Positions 24,520 to 32,332 of a DNA stretch of 64,000 nucleotides are shown in pieces. The position numbers were made by a program, and so were the translations under genes. The notes beneath the pieces are model-generated. The model made no database searches. It saw only the letters and a list, made by a program, of their open reading frames with translations, and was not told the DNA's origin. Within the stretch, counting starts at the first letter, position 1; every line of letters begins with the position of its first letter. The DNA is from Methylobacterium sp. GXS13 (GTDB lineage: Bacteria > Pseudomonadota > Alphaproteobacteria > Rhizobiales > Beijerinckiaceae), in NCBI RefSeq assembly GCF_001455965.1, contig NZ_LKKO01000001.1, positions 1-64,000 on the forward strand, written 5' to 3'.

Positions 24520-25025
24520 TTCCCCGCTACAATCACCGTAGCAAGCGCGGGTTCGGTTGCGTCTGGCCGAATATCCGAAAAGGATCGTAAGCGGGCACGG
24601 AGGCGATGTCCGCTTCTATCGATTGCCGCCCAAAAGCAGAATATCGGAAAACCACCCATGTTGGTCGTAGAGCGAACTGGCGGGTCCCGTCCTGCGTCGG
24701 ACGCTGGTTTAATGGGCCACAACATGCTAATGTTGTGACACATAAATCGTCGTCGGAACCCCATGGCTGAGCCGCTGTCGGACGCGGCGTTCATACGTCT
24801 TTGCTGACCAAGCTTCCGATGCCCGCGGTAACGGCAACACCAGCCCGTTCACCGACCGCTGCCCCGGCAGCCCCCCCGAGGTCGCAAAAGTCTGCTTATC
24901 GGCAACGTTCGAGGAAGGGCCTCGCTATGTCCCGATGGCCCATTTCATCGCAATCCGAGGTCCTTAAGCGGAGCGGAGTCCTTGTCGCAAAGTGGCGATA
25001 TGGCGGGACGAAACGCACACGCTAT
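24520..25025. other. Intergenic stretch with a palindrome
   Basis: About 500 bases with no supportable gene. The notable element is the inverted repeat at 24718-24737. The right end forms the promoter region of the ArsR-type gene. Confidence 0.35.
24718..24737. promoter_or_regulatory. Perfect inverted repeat, possible operator
   Basis: CACAACAT and ATGTTGTG form 8-base perfect arms around GCTA. It stands alone in a region without genes. It could be an operator or a remnant of one; no partner regulator is evident. Confidence 0.35.
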
Positions 25026-25041
25026 ATTAGGGTAAGCTAAT
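25026..25041. promoter_or_regulatory. BigR-type operator upstream of the ArsR gene
   Basis: ATTAG-GGTAAG-CTAAT is an inverted repeat with a six-base spacer, overlapping a TATATT -10-like hexamer and 33 bases before the ArsR start. The same architecture is found at 31351-31366 in front of the YeeE genes. BigR/SqrR repressors are known to bind AT-rich inverted repeats and to regulate themselves. Confidence 0.65.
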
Positions 25042-25073
25042 TAAGGTGGAATCAGAAATCAGGGCCGGGGCCG

Positions 25074-25397
25074 ATGGACGCCGTCACGCCGAACGAACTG
25101 ATGCGGCTTCAGGTTAAGGCCGGCGACGCGGCGCGCCTGCTCCGGCTGATGGCCAACGAGAAGCGCCTGATGATCCTGTGCCTGCTCATGGCCCGTGGCG
25201 AGATGGACGTCACGCGCCTCGCCGAGGCGGTCGAGCTCAGCCAGTCGGCCCTGTCGCAGCACCTTGCCAAACTTCGGGAAGACAGGCTCGTCGCCTATCG
25301 CCGCGAGAGCCAGACGCTCCACTACCGGCTTGAGGACCCCCGCGCCGCCCGGGTGTTGGCGACGCTCAAAGATATTTTTTGCCCGGAACTCGCCTGA
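25074..25397 (+). CDS. ArsR-family repressor of BigR/SqrR type (persulfide sensor)
   Basis: A 107-residue winged-helix protein. The recognition helix region is LSQSALSQHLAKLRED, with a wing at YRRESQTLHYRLED. Two cysteines, C36 (RLMILCLL) and C103 (IFCPELA), sit where SqrR/BigR carry their persulfide-forming pair. Oxidation by sulfane sulfur releases the repressor from DNA. The inferred targets are its own promoter and the YeeE-TauE-dioxygenase operon, both with the ATTAG-N6-CTAAT site. It ends 6 bases from the convergent histidine kinase gene. Metal-sensing ArsR motifs are not seen. Confidence 0.8.
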   Translation: MDAVTPNELMRLQVKAGDAARLLRLMANEKRLMILCLLMARGEMDVTRLAEAVELSQSALSQHLAKLREDRLVAYRRESQTLHYRLEDPRAARVLATLKDIFCPELA

Positions 25398-25402
25398 CTG
25401 CT

Positions 25403-26719
25403 TCAGGCGCGGACGATCTCCGCCTCAAGCCCCGGGCGATCCGGCCGGTTGCGCAGTCGCAGGCTCAGGCCGCTCCGGCGGGACGCCAACTCGGCGATGG
25501 CGAGGCCAAGCCCGCTCCCGGTCGCGCTCTTGTGGCGCCCGCGGAAGAAGCGCGTCGTCACGTGCGGCAGTTCCTCGGCGGGTATCCCGGGACCCTCATC
25601 GCGCACGAGGACGCCCTCCCCACCGGGACGGGCCAGCCATTCCACTGTACCGGCCACCATATGCTGCACGGCGTTCTCGTGCAGGTTGCGGACCGCCAGC
25701 CGCAGGCTTTCCGGGTCGGCCCGCAGGGTGTAGCCGCGCAGCCCCGGGTCGATCAGGGTCCGCACCCCTGGCGGAACCCGCATCCCGTCGACGGTCTCGG
25801 CCACCAGCGCACCCACGTCGACCTCCGCCAGGGTCGGCGTCTCCCCGGCGGCGTCGAGCCTGGCGGCGTCGAGCAGTTGCCGGACGAGGCGGGTGGTGCG
25901 GTCAACGGCCGCCAGGATCTGGCGCAGCGCCGCCTTCGCCACGTCCGGGTCGGTGGTGGCCATGGCGACCTGGGCCTGGGTCTTCAGCCCAGCCAGCGGC
26001 GTGCGCAACTCGTGCGCGGCGAAGGCCGTCACCTCCCGCTCGTGCCGGCGCGCCGCCTCGACCTTGAGGAACAGGCCGTTCAGGGCGTCGGCCAGCGGCC
26101 GGACCTCGGCGGGGGCCCGGCCGGCATCGATGGCGCTCATGTCGTCGGCGTCGCGGCCGGCGAGGTCGCGGGCCATCCGGTGCAAGGGGCGAAGGCCCCG
26201 CCCGAGGCTCGCCCAGATCAGCATCCCGAGGAACGGTACGACCAGAAGCGCGGGTGTGACGAGGCCCATGATGAGATCGGTGACGAGGCGCTCGCGCAGG
26301 TCGAGGCGGTCGCCGACCATGACACGCACGCCCTTCGCCGCGTCCTCGACGGTGAACACCCGCCACGTCTCGCCGTCGACCTCGCGTTCGGAGAAGCCGG
26401 CCGGCGCATCGGTCAGACGGCGCTCCGGAGCACCGCTCGACCGCGCGACCATGCGTCCGTCCAGGGACCAGATCTGGCAGGAGAGCTGCCGCTCGTAGGC
26501 CGTCGGCGCCGGGATGGTGGACGGCGTCCCGTCGGGAGCCGTGCCGCCGACCGCGCCCACCAGGGAGCCGACCATGCGCGCGGCCTCCTGCAGGCGGTTG
26601 TCGAGAACCTGTTCCACCTCGCGCTTCGAGCCGAGGTAGATCCAGGCGACCGCGCTGAGCCAGATCAGGCCGGTCGCGAGGAGCAGGATGGCGAAGAGCC
26701 TGACGCGCAGGGATGTCAT
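25403..26719 (-). CDS. Sensor histidine kinase of the QseC/PmrB type
   Basis: 438 residues: an N-terminal membrane span (LFAILLLATGLIWLSAVAW), a periplasmic 2CSK-like sensor region to about residue 165, a second span (TPALLVVPFLGMLIWASL), and a HAMP-like linker. Then come HisKA with FAAHELRTPLAGLK (His near 245) and HATPase with NLHENAV, DEGPGIP and GSGLGLAIAE. It overlaps the response regulator gene by 4 bases and is translated after it. The pair is divergent from dsbD with PmrA-like repeats between them, suggesting it senses an envelope signal and controls the thiol-redox operon. Confidence 0.88.
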   Translation of the reverse strand: MTSLRVRLFAILLLATGLIWLSAVAWIYLGSKREVEQVLDNRLQEAARMVGSLVGAVGGTAPDGTPSTIPAPTAYERQLSCQIWSLDGRMVARSSGAPERRLTDAPAGFSEREVDGETWRVFTVEDAAKGVRVMVGDRLDLRERLVTDLIMGLVTPALLVVPFLGMLIWASLGRGLRPLHRMARDLAGRDADDMSAIDAGRAPAEVRPLADALNGLFLKVEAARRHEREVTAFAAHELRTPLAGLKTQAQVAMATTDPDVAKAALRQILAAVDRTTRLVRQLLDAARLDAAGETPTLAEVDVGALVAETVDGMRVPPGVRTLIDPGLRGYTLRADPESLRLAVRNLHENAVQHMVAGTVEWLARPGGEGVLVRDEGPGIPAEELPHVTTRFFRGRHKSATGSGLGLAIAELASRRSGLSLRLRNRPDRPGLEAEIVRA

Positions 26720-27378
26720 GCCGGCGCCCTCATCCGATAGCCGAGGCCGCGCACCGTCTCGATGGCGTGCTTGCCGATCTTGGCGCGAAGGTTGTGCACG
26801 TGGACCTCGACGGCGTTGCTCTCGACCTCCTCCTGCCAGCCGTAGAGGCGCTCCTCCAACTCGACCTTGGAGCGGAGGACGTCAGGGCGTTCCATGAGGG
26901 CCGCCAGCACCATGACCTCGCGCCGGGACAGGCCGACCGGCACGCCGTCGACCGTGACGGCGAGGCTCCCCGGATCGAGCCGGATACCGCCGTGCTCCAG
27001 GAGGGCGGCGGCCCTGCGCGAGGCCCGCCGGACGACGGCACGGATGCGGGCGGAGAGTTCATCGAGGTCGAATGGCTTTCCAAGGTAGTCGTCGGCGCCG
27101 CCGTCGAGCCCGGCGATCCGGTCGGCCACCGCGTCGCGCGCCGTGAGGAGGACGACAGGCGTGCGGTCCTTCCGGCGGCGCAGGCCGTGCAGCACGTCGA
27201 GGCCGGAGCCGTCGGGGAGCATGAGGTCGAGCACGATGGCCGAGAACGCGCTCGTGGCGAGCGCCGCCTCGGCGTCGGCGCAGGTCGCGACGCAATCGAC
27301 CGTCGCCCCGCCGAGGCCGAGCCCCGACCTGAGCCCGTCCGAGAGGATGGGATCGTCCTCGACGACGAGGATGCGCAT
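26716..27378 (-). CDS. OmpR/PhoB-family response regulator (QseB/PmrA type)
   Basis: A 220-residue protein. The receiver domain has VVEDD at the N-terminus, the phospho-acceptor Asp in IVLDLMLPDGSG near residue 51, and KPFDLDEL near 103. It is followed by a Trans_reg_C winged helix with LSRREVMVLAALMERP and the typical ending HVHNLRAKIGKHAIETVRGL. It is the first gene of the operon with the kinase. A CTTAAG-N5-CTTAAG site 39 bases upstream fits binding by a PmrA-like regulator, implying autoregulation. Confidence 0.9.
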   Translation of the reverse strand: MRILVVEDDPILSDGLRSGLGLGGATVDCVATCADAEAALATSAFSAIVLDLMLPDGSGLDVLHGLRRRKDRTPVVLLTARDAVADRIAGLDGGADDYLGKPFDLDELSARIRAVVRRASRRAAALLEHGGIRLDPGSLAVTVDGVPVGLSRREVMVLAALMERPDVLRSKVELEERLYGWQEEVESNAVEVHVHNLRAKIGKHAIETVRGLGYRMRAPA

Positions 27379-27416
27379 GCGTGTCTCCCTTCGTGGCCTC
27401 CATCCTCCGGGCCTGG

Positions 27417-27433
27417 CTTAAGCCTGGCTTAAG
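27417..27433. promoter_or_regulatory. PmrA-box-like direct repeat between response regulator and dsbD
   Basis: CTTAAG-CCTGG-CTTAAG, part of a tandem 11-base repeat GCCTGGCTTAA (27411-27432). The known PmrA/BasR box is a direct repeat of YTTAAK with a five-base spacer. The site lies between the divergent response regulator and dsbD genes and could serve both. Confidence 0.65.
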
Positions 27434-27480
27434 CTGCGTTTCGGACCCGCGGCGGGCCGATCCGAGCCCAGACCCCGCCC

Positions 27481-29262
27481 ATGCCGAACGTGTTCGCCCA
27501 CCTCGTCCTCGCCGCCCTGCTCTGGGCCGGCTCCTCGCTATGGTCGCCGGGGCAGTGCCGCGAGCCCGGCGCGCGGCCGTCGCCCTTCACCGTCGATGCG
27601 GCCCGCGACCCCGACCTGTCTCTTCACCTGCGCTGGACCATCGCCGACGGCACCTACCTCTACCGTGACAAGATCGCCGCCACGGACGGGCGCGGCAGGG
27701 AGCTTCCCGTCAGCACCCGACCCGGGGACACCAAGGACGACCCGAACTTCGGGCCGACGGAAGTCTACCACGGCGCGACGGAGGCCATCGTGCCGGGTGC
27801 GGCCCTGGCGGGGGTGCGTGAGGTACGCGTCACCTATCAGGGCTGCGCTGAGAGGGGCATCTGCTACCCGCCGGTCACGAAGCGGCTGGACCTCGCCTCC
27901 CTGGCGAGCGCCGGCGCGTCCCCAGCCGACGAAGCCACCCCCGCCGCAGAGCCCGCAGGCGGGACGGTCGCCGCGCCCACCCGCCAGAATGTCTTCCCCG
28001 CCGGACCGGCCCCCCCCCTCGTCGGCGACCTCGCCGGTGTCCTGGCAGGCATGTTCGGGCTCGGCCTCCTGCTGGCGTTCACCCCCTGCGTGCTGCCGAT
28101 GGTGCCGATCCTGTCGGGCATGATCGTCCGCTCGGGCCAGGGCCTCACGCCGGGGCGGGGCCTGGCGCTGTCCGGAAGCTACGTCCTCGCCATGGCGGCG
28201 GCCTATGCCAGCCTCGGCGTCGTGGCGGCCTGGCTCGGTCGAAACCTGCAGGTTGCGCTCCAGACCCCGCTCGCCCTCGGCCTGATGACCACCGCGTTCG
28301 TCGTGCTCGCCCTGTCGATGTTCGGCCTGTTCGACCTGCAGGCGCCCCGCTGGTGGCGGGCCCGCTTCGGCCCCCCGGCGGCGCAGGGGGGATCGGTCGC
28401 CGGCGCCGCGTTCCTCGGCTTCAGCTCGGCCCTCGTCGTCGGGCCCTGCGTGACTCCGCCGCTCGCCGCCGCCCTGCTCTACGTCGCCCAGACGGGGGAT
28501 GTCCTGCGCGGGGCGCTGGCCCTCTTCGCCCTTGGCCTCGGGATGGGCGCGCCGCTGGTGCTGGTCGGCGCGTTCGGAGCCGGCATCCTGCCTCGGTCCG
28601 GCCCCTGGCTGGTACGGGCGAAACAGGCTTTCGGCTTCATCTTCCTGGCTCTCGCGGCCTCGCTCGTGACCCGCCTGCTGCCGGACGGGCTGTCGCTTCT
28701 TCTCTGGGCGGTATTGGCCATCGGCCTCGGGCTGGCGCTCGCGGCGATCTCCGCGAACGGCCGCCCGTCACGCGCCGGTCGCGCGGCGGGCTTGGTAGCC
28801 GTCACCTATGGCGGCCTCCTTCTCCTCGGGGCCGCCACGGGCGCCGACGATCCACTGCGGCCTCTCGCCGGCCTCAGCCCGTCCCACCCGGACCGCATCG
28901 CCGAGGCCCGGACGGTCTCTACGCTCCCCGCATTCGAGGCGGCCCTCCTGGCGGCCCGAGCCGAGGGCAAGCCGGTGCTCGTCGAGTTCGCCGCCGACTG
29001 GTGCACCGTCTGCCGGACGAACGAGCGGACCGTCCTGGCGGATGACGGCATCCGGGAGCGGCTCAAGGCCGTCTCGGTCATCCGGGCCGACGTCACCCGC
29101 GACGACGACGCCACCCGCGCCCTGATGCGACGCTTCGATGTGGTCGGACCGCCGACCCTCATCCTGATGCATCCCGATGGCGGCGAGGTCCGGGACGCAC
29201 GCACCGAGGGCGAGCTCACGGTCGAGGACCTGAAGCGCCGTCTCGCCCTCGTCGGAGCCTGA
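27481..29262 (+). CDS. dsbD: Thiol:disulfide interchange protein DsbD
   Basis: A 593-residue protein with the full three-domain layout. After a signal peptide comes the periplasmic alpha domain with YQGCAERGICYPP near residues 119-131. About eight membrane spans follow, with the redox cysteines in FTPCVLPMVPILSG near 198 and VVGPCVTPPLAAA near 322. A C-terminal thioredoxin domain has ADWCTVCRTNE near 505. It moves electrons from cytoplasmic thioredoxin to periplasmic thiol proteins. The DsbA-like gene follows after 38 bases. Length is normal. Confidence 0.92.
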   Translation: MPNVFAHLVLAALLWAGSSLWSPGQCREPGARPSPFTVDAARDPDLSLHLRWTIADGTYLYRDKIAATDGRGRELPVSTRPGDTKDDPNFGPTEVYHGATEAIVPGAALAGVREVRVTYQGCAERGICYPPVTKRLDLASLASAGASPADEATPAAEPAGGTVAAPTRQNVFPAGPAPPLVGDLAGVLAGMFGLGLLLAFTPCVLPMVPILSGMIVRSGQGLTPGRGLALSGSYVLAMAAAYASLGVVAAWLGRNLQVALQTPLALGLMTTAFVVLALSMFGLFDLQAPRWWRARFGPPAAQGGSVAGAAFLGFSSALVVGPCVTPPLAAALLYVAQTGDVLRGALALFALGLGMGAPLVLVGAFGAGILPRSGPWLVRAKQAFGFIFLALAASLVTRLLPDGLSLLLWAVLAIGLGLALAAISANGRPSRAGRAAGLVAVTYGGLLLLGAATGADDPLRPLAGLSPSHPDRIAEARTVSTLPAFEAALLAARAEGKPVLVEFAADWCTVCRTNERTVLADDGIRERLKAVSVIRADVTRDDDATRALMRRFDVVGPPTLILMHPDGGEVRDARTEGELTVEDLKRRLALVGA

Positions 29263-29300
29263 GCCCCCCTTTCGACGCACCCATACCCACGGAGACAGCC

Positions 29301-29936
29301 ATGAACCGCAGGACCTTGCTCGCCCTTCTGTCCGCCGCAACGCTCGCGCCGACCCTGCTGTCGCTGGCGCCCCACACCGAGGAGGCCTTCGCCCAGGGCA
29401 TCGACCCGAACGCCATCCTCAACGACCCCGAGGCGCCGATCTCGGGTAACCCGAAGGGCGACCTGACGATCGTCGCCTTCCTCGATTACAACTGCCCCTT
29501 CTGCAAGAAGGCCGAGCCCGACCTGCTCCGGCTGGTCAAGTCGGACGGTCGCATCCGCCTCGTCCACAAGGACTGGCCGATCCTCGGCGAGGCTTCCGTC
29601 TACGGCGCACAGCTTGCCCTCGCGGCGAAGTACCAGGGGCGCTACGACGACGTGCATCGCGCGCTGATGGGCATCCCCGGCCGCAAGATCCCGAAGGAGC
29701 GGATGCTGGAGGCGGTCTCCGCCTCGGGCGTCGACATGGCCCGGCTGGAGGCGGACCGCACGGCCCACCAGAGCGAGATCGCCGCCCTGCTCCAGCGTAA
29801 CCTCGACCAGGCGGACGCCCTCGGCCTGCAGGGCACGCCGGTCTTCCTAATCGGCCCGCTGAAGGTGGCGGCCGCCCTCGATTACGACGGCTTCAAGCAG
29901 GCGGTGGCACAGGCGCGCGCCAAGGGCCGCTCGTGA
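29301..29936 (+). CDS. DsbA/Com1-like periplasmic thiol oxidoreductase
   Basis: A 211-residue protein with an N-terminal signal peptide (MNRRTLLALLSAATLAP) and a DSBA-like thioredoxin fold. The active site is CPFC in FLDYNCPFCKKAEP near residue 69, and the cis-proline loop is LQGTPVFLIG near 175. Enzymes of this type oxidise or isomerise periplasmic disulfides, and DsbD upstream could keep it reduced. Its TGA overlaps the ATG of the transpeptidase gene, so the two are translationally coupled. Confidence 0.88.
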   Translation: MNRRTLLALLSAATLAPTLLSLAPHTEEAFAQGIDPNAILNDPEAPISGNPKGDLTIVAFLDYNCPFCKKAEPDLLRLVKSDGRIRLVHKDWPILGEASVYGAQLALAAKYQGRYDDVHRALMGIPGRKIPKERMLEAVSASGVDMARLEADRTAHQSEIAALLQRNLDQADALGLQGTPVFLIGPLKVAAALDYDGFKQAVAQARAKGRS

Positions 29937-30778
29937 TGCGGCCGGTCTTGCGCCTCCCGGCGCTCCTCGCGCTCGCCGTGGCGCTCGGAGCCTGCACGGC
30001 ATCGATGGGCGCCCCCGGTCCGGTCGCGGAGGCGGGGCCGCGCCTCCCGGCGGATGCCGTTCGTCGCTACGCCGCCATCACCGACGAGCCGTTCCCGGTC
30101 GATGCGGTCGAGCCGCGCGACCTCAAGGCCCGCAACGTCCGCCAGGTCGTGGACTATCCGACCAGGCAGCCGCCCGGCACCCTCGTGGTCGATCCCTACC
30201 GGCGCTTCCTCTACCTCGTCATGGAGGGCGGCAAGGCGATGCGCTACGGGGTCGGGGTGGGCAAGGCCGGCTTCGAGTTCACCGGGGAGGCGACGGTCGC
30301 GCGCAAGGCGTCCTGGCCGCGCTGGACGCCGACCCCAGACATGCTCCGGCGTGACCCGGAGCGGAACGGGCGCTGGGCCGGCGGGATGCCCGGGGGCGCA
30401 CGCAATCCCCTCGGGGCCCGGGCGCTCTACCTGTTCAAGGACGGCAAGGACACGCTCTACCGCATCCACGGCACCACCGAGCCCTGGAGCATCGGCGAGG
30501 CGGTTTCCTCAGGGTGCATCCGCATGCTGAACCAGGACGTCATCGACCTGCACCGCCGCGTGCCCACCGGCACGATGGTGGTCGTGCTCGGGTCGCAGGG
30601 CACCGCACATGCCGCGCGGCCGGCGGCGCCGGAGACGACCGGTAGCCTCCGCGGCGACGCCGGGCCGGTCCGGAGAGACGGTTTGGACCATGCCCGCCTC
30701 GACGGCCTCTCCCGCGGCGCCTCGGAAGCGCCCGAACCCCTGACGGACGAAGGAGTGGCGGATGAAGACGGTCTTTAG
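29936..30778 (+). CDS. L,D-transpeptidase lipoprotein (YkuD family)
   Basis: 280 residues from ATG at 29936, which overlaps the preceding stop. The N-terminus has a lipobox-like end (ALGAC). The catalytic domain shows GTLVVDPYRRFLYLV, then IHGTTEPWSIGEAVSSGCIRM with the nucleophilic cysteine in SSGCIR near residue 195. It cross-links peptidoglycan or attaches proteins to it. The catalytic cysteine makes the enzyme redox-sensitive, so its location between a DsbA-like and a DsrE-like gene in a thiol-redox operon is meaningful. It ends in a poorly conserved tail that overlaps the next gene. Confidence 0.88.
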   Translation: MRPVLRLPALLALAVALGACTASMGAPGPVAEAGPRLPADAVRRYAAITDEPFPVDAVEPRDLKARNVRQVVDYPTRQPPGTLVVDPYRRFLYLVMEGGKAMRYGVGVGKAGFEFTGEATVARKASWPRWTPTPDMLRRDPERNGRWAGGMPGGARNPLGARALYLFKDGKDTLYRIHGTTEPWSIGEAVSSGCIRMLNQDVIDLHRRVPTGTMVVVLGSQGTAHAARPAAPETTGSLRGDAGPVRRDGLDHARLDGLSRGASEAPEPLTDEGVADEDGL

Positions 30779-31229
30779 GAGCCTGATGCTGGCCGTCGCC
30801 ATCGCGACCGTGGGCATCGGGGCGGTCCGTGCCGGCTCGGAGGCGCCGGCCGGCTACTATGCCGACCAGAAGGTGGTCTACCACAACGGCGGAGGCGGCC
30901 CTGACGGAGGGGCCTACTTCAAGCGCCTGCTCGGCAACCTGCGCAACCACGTCCAGGCCGTGGGCAAGGCGCATGTCGAGATCCGCGTGGTGAGCCTGGG
31001 CGACGGGGTCGGGCTCTTCCAGTCGGCCGCAACCGACAAGGAACTCGCCGCCCGCATCGACGCCCTCAAGGGGATGGGCGTCCGGTTCCTGGTCTGCGCC
31101 AACACCCTGCGCGAACGGAAGATCGACCGCGGTACCCTGTACGGCGTCGAGGAGGACGACCTCGTGCCGAGCGGCGTCGCCGAACTGGCGCGCCTGCAGG
31201 GCATGGGGTTCGCCTACGTCCATCCCTGA
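30762..31229 (+). CDS. Exported DsrE-like protein
   Basis: A 155-residue protein with a signal peptide (LMLAVAIATVGIGAVRAG) and a DsrE/DsrF-like fold. It has KVVYHNGGGGPD near residue 36, VEIRVVSLGDGVGLF near 72, and the conserved cysteine in GVRFLVCANTLRER near 112. DsrE proteins carry persulfide sulfur on such a cysteine. Export to the periplasm is typical of a subfamily found with thiosulfate or sulfide genes. It overlaps the transpeptidase end and closes the dsbD operon. A regulatory gap with BigR-type sites follows. Confidence 0.8.
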   Translation: MKTVFRSLMLAVAIATVGIGAVRAGSEAPAGYYADQKVVYHNGGGGPDGGAYFKRLLGNLRNHVQAVGKAHVEIRVVSLGDGVGLFQSAATDKELAARIDALKGMGVRFLVCANTLRERKIDRGTLYGVEEDDLVPSGVAELARLQGMGFAYVHP

Positions 31230-31350
31230 TCCCGTGAAACGGTAGACGACGAGCCCCCCGCCGGCACCCGTCTGCGGGGGCCACCCCGCCGGCCACCGCA
31301 CCCGCCCGGCGCGCCCCAAGCCGAGGCACGAGTTTCCCACTTGCCATTCC

Positions 31351-31380
31351 ATTAGATATTGCTAATTGAGCGTTAGCTAA
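31351..31380. promoter_or_regulatory. BigR-type operator region before the YeeE/YedE operon
   Basis: ATTAG-ATATTG-CTAAT at 31351-31366 matches the site at 25026-25041 in both half-sites and spacer length. It is followed by GTTAGCTAA, whose TTAGCTAA core (31373-31380) is itself palindromic and could be a second binding position. It lies 77-106 bases before the first transporter gene. Confidence 0.65.
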
Positions 31381-31456
31381 TGTTCTATTCGGCAGGGGAC
31401 GGCGTGCCCCGCGGCCAGCCGGGCCTCGTCCGGACCAACGCCTGGGAGCGACCACC

Positions 31457-31882
31457 ATGGACGGCATCACGCCCGTCAGCGCCCTCGCCGGCGGTGCCAT
31501 GATCGGCACCTCCGCGGCCATGTTCCTGCTCCTCAACGGACGGATCGCCGGCATCAGCGGCATCCTCGGCGGCCTCCTGGCCCCGCCGTCTCGCGAGACC
31601 GGCTGGCGCGCCGCCTTCGTGGCAGGTCTCGTCCTGGCGCCGTTCGCCTACGCCGGCCTGGGTGGCAGCCTGCCGCCGGTGACGGTCGAGGCATCGTTCC
31701 CCCTTCTGATCCTCGCGGGCCTGCTGGTCGGGTTCGGATCGCGTCTCGGGGCCGGCTGCACCAGCGGCCACGGCGTCTGCGGCATCGGCCGCGGCTCGCG
31801 CCGTTCGCTGGCCGCGACCGGCACCTTCATGGCCATCGCCATGCTGACCGTCCTCGTCGCCCGCCATCTCGTCGGAGCCTGA
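31457..31882 (+). CDS. YeeE/YedE-family membrane protein, first half-transporter
   Basis: A 141-residue membrane protein with about four spans. The family signature is seen in LVGFGSRLGAGCTSGHGVCG near residue 95, which carries the conserved cysteines used in thiosulfate or sulfur-compound transport by YeeE. In Xylella and Agrobacterium, pairs of such short proteins are members of the bigR operon. It is 3 bases from the second half gene. Confidence 0.88.
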   Translation: MDGITPVSALAGGAMIGTSAAMFLLLNGRIAGISGILGGLLAPPSRETGWRAAFVAGLVLAPFAYAGLGGSLPPVTVEASFPLLILAGLLVGFGSRLGAGCTSGHGVCGIGRGSRRSLAATGTFMAIAMLTVLVARHLVGA

Positions 31883-31885
31883 GCC

Positions 31886-32332
31886 ATGGCCAAGACCGCC
31901 TCCGCCTTCGCCGTCGGCCTCCTGTTCGGCCTCGGCCTCCTCGTCTCGGGCATGGCCGATCCGGCCAAGGTCCTTGCCTTCCTCGACGTCACGGGACGCT
32001 GGGACCCCAGCTTGGCCCTCGTGATGGTCGGCGCCGTCGCAGTCTCGGCGACCGGCTATCTCGTGGCGCGGCGCCGCGGACGTCCGGTGCTCGCCTCCCG
32101 GCTTGAGATCCCGACCCGGCGCGACCTCGATCCGCGGCTGATCGCCGGCGCCGCGGTGTTCGGCCTCGGCTGGGGCCTCGCCGGCCTCTGCCCGGGGCCG
32201 GCGCTCACCCTAATGACGGTCGCACCGACGCAAGCGGTGACCTTCGTCGCCGCCATGGTCGTCGGGATGCTGATGTTTCGCCTCCTGCCCTCGGCAGCCC
32301 CAAAGGCGGCGGTTCAAGGAGCCGACGCATGA
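31886..32332 (+). CDS. YeeE/YedE-family membrane protein, second half-transporter
   Basis: A 148-residue membrane protein with FGLGLLVSGMADPAKVLAFLD near the N-terminus and FGLGWGLAGLCPGPALTLM near residue 92, the second-half signature of the YeeE/YedE family including its cysteine. Together with the preceding gene it would form one transporter for reduced sulfur species. Its end overlaps the next gene by 4 bases. Confidence 0.88.
   Translation: MAKTASAFAVGLLFGLGLLVSGMADPAKVLAFLDVTGRWDPSLALVMVGAVAVSATGYLVARRRGRPVLASRLEIPTRRDLDPRLIAGAAVFGLGWGLAGLCPGPALTLMTVAPTQAVTFVAAMVVGMLMFRLLPSAAPKAAVQGADA

Noticed and set aside
24801..25040. Forward frame ending just before the ArsR promoter, possible integrase fragment
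   Set aside because: Ser/Pro/Arg-rich start and no integrase motif; it runs through the operator.
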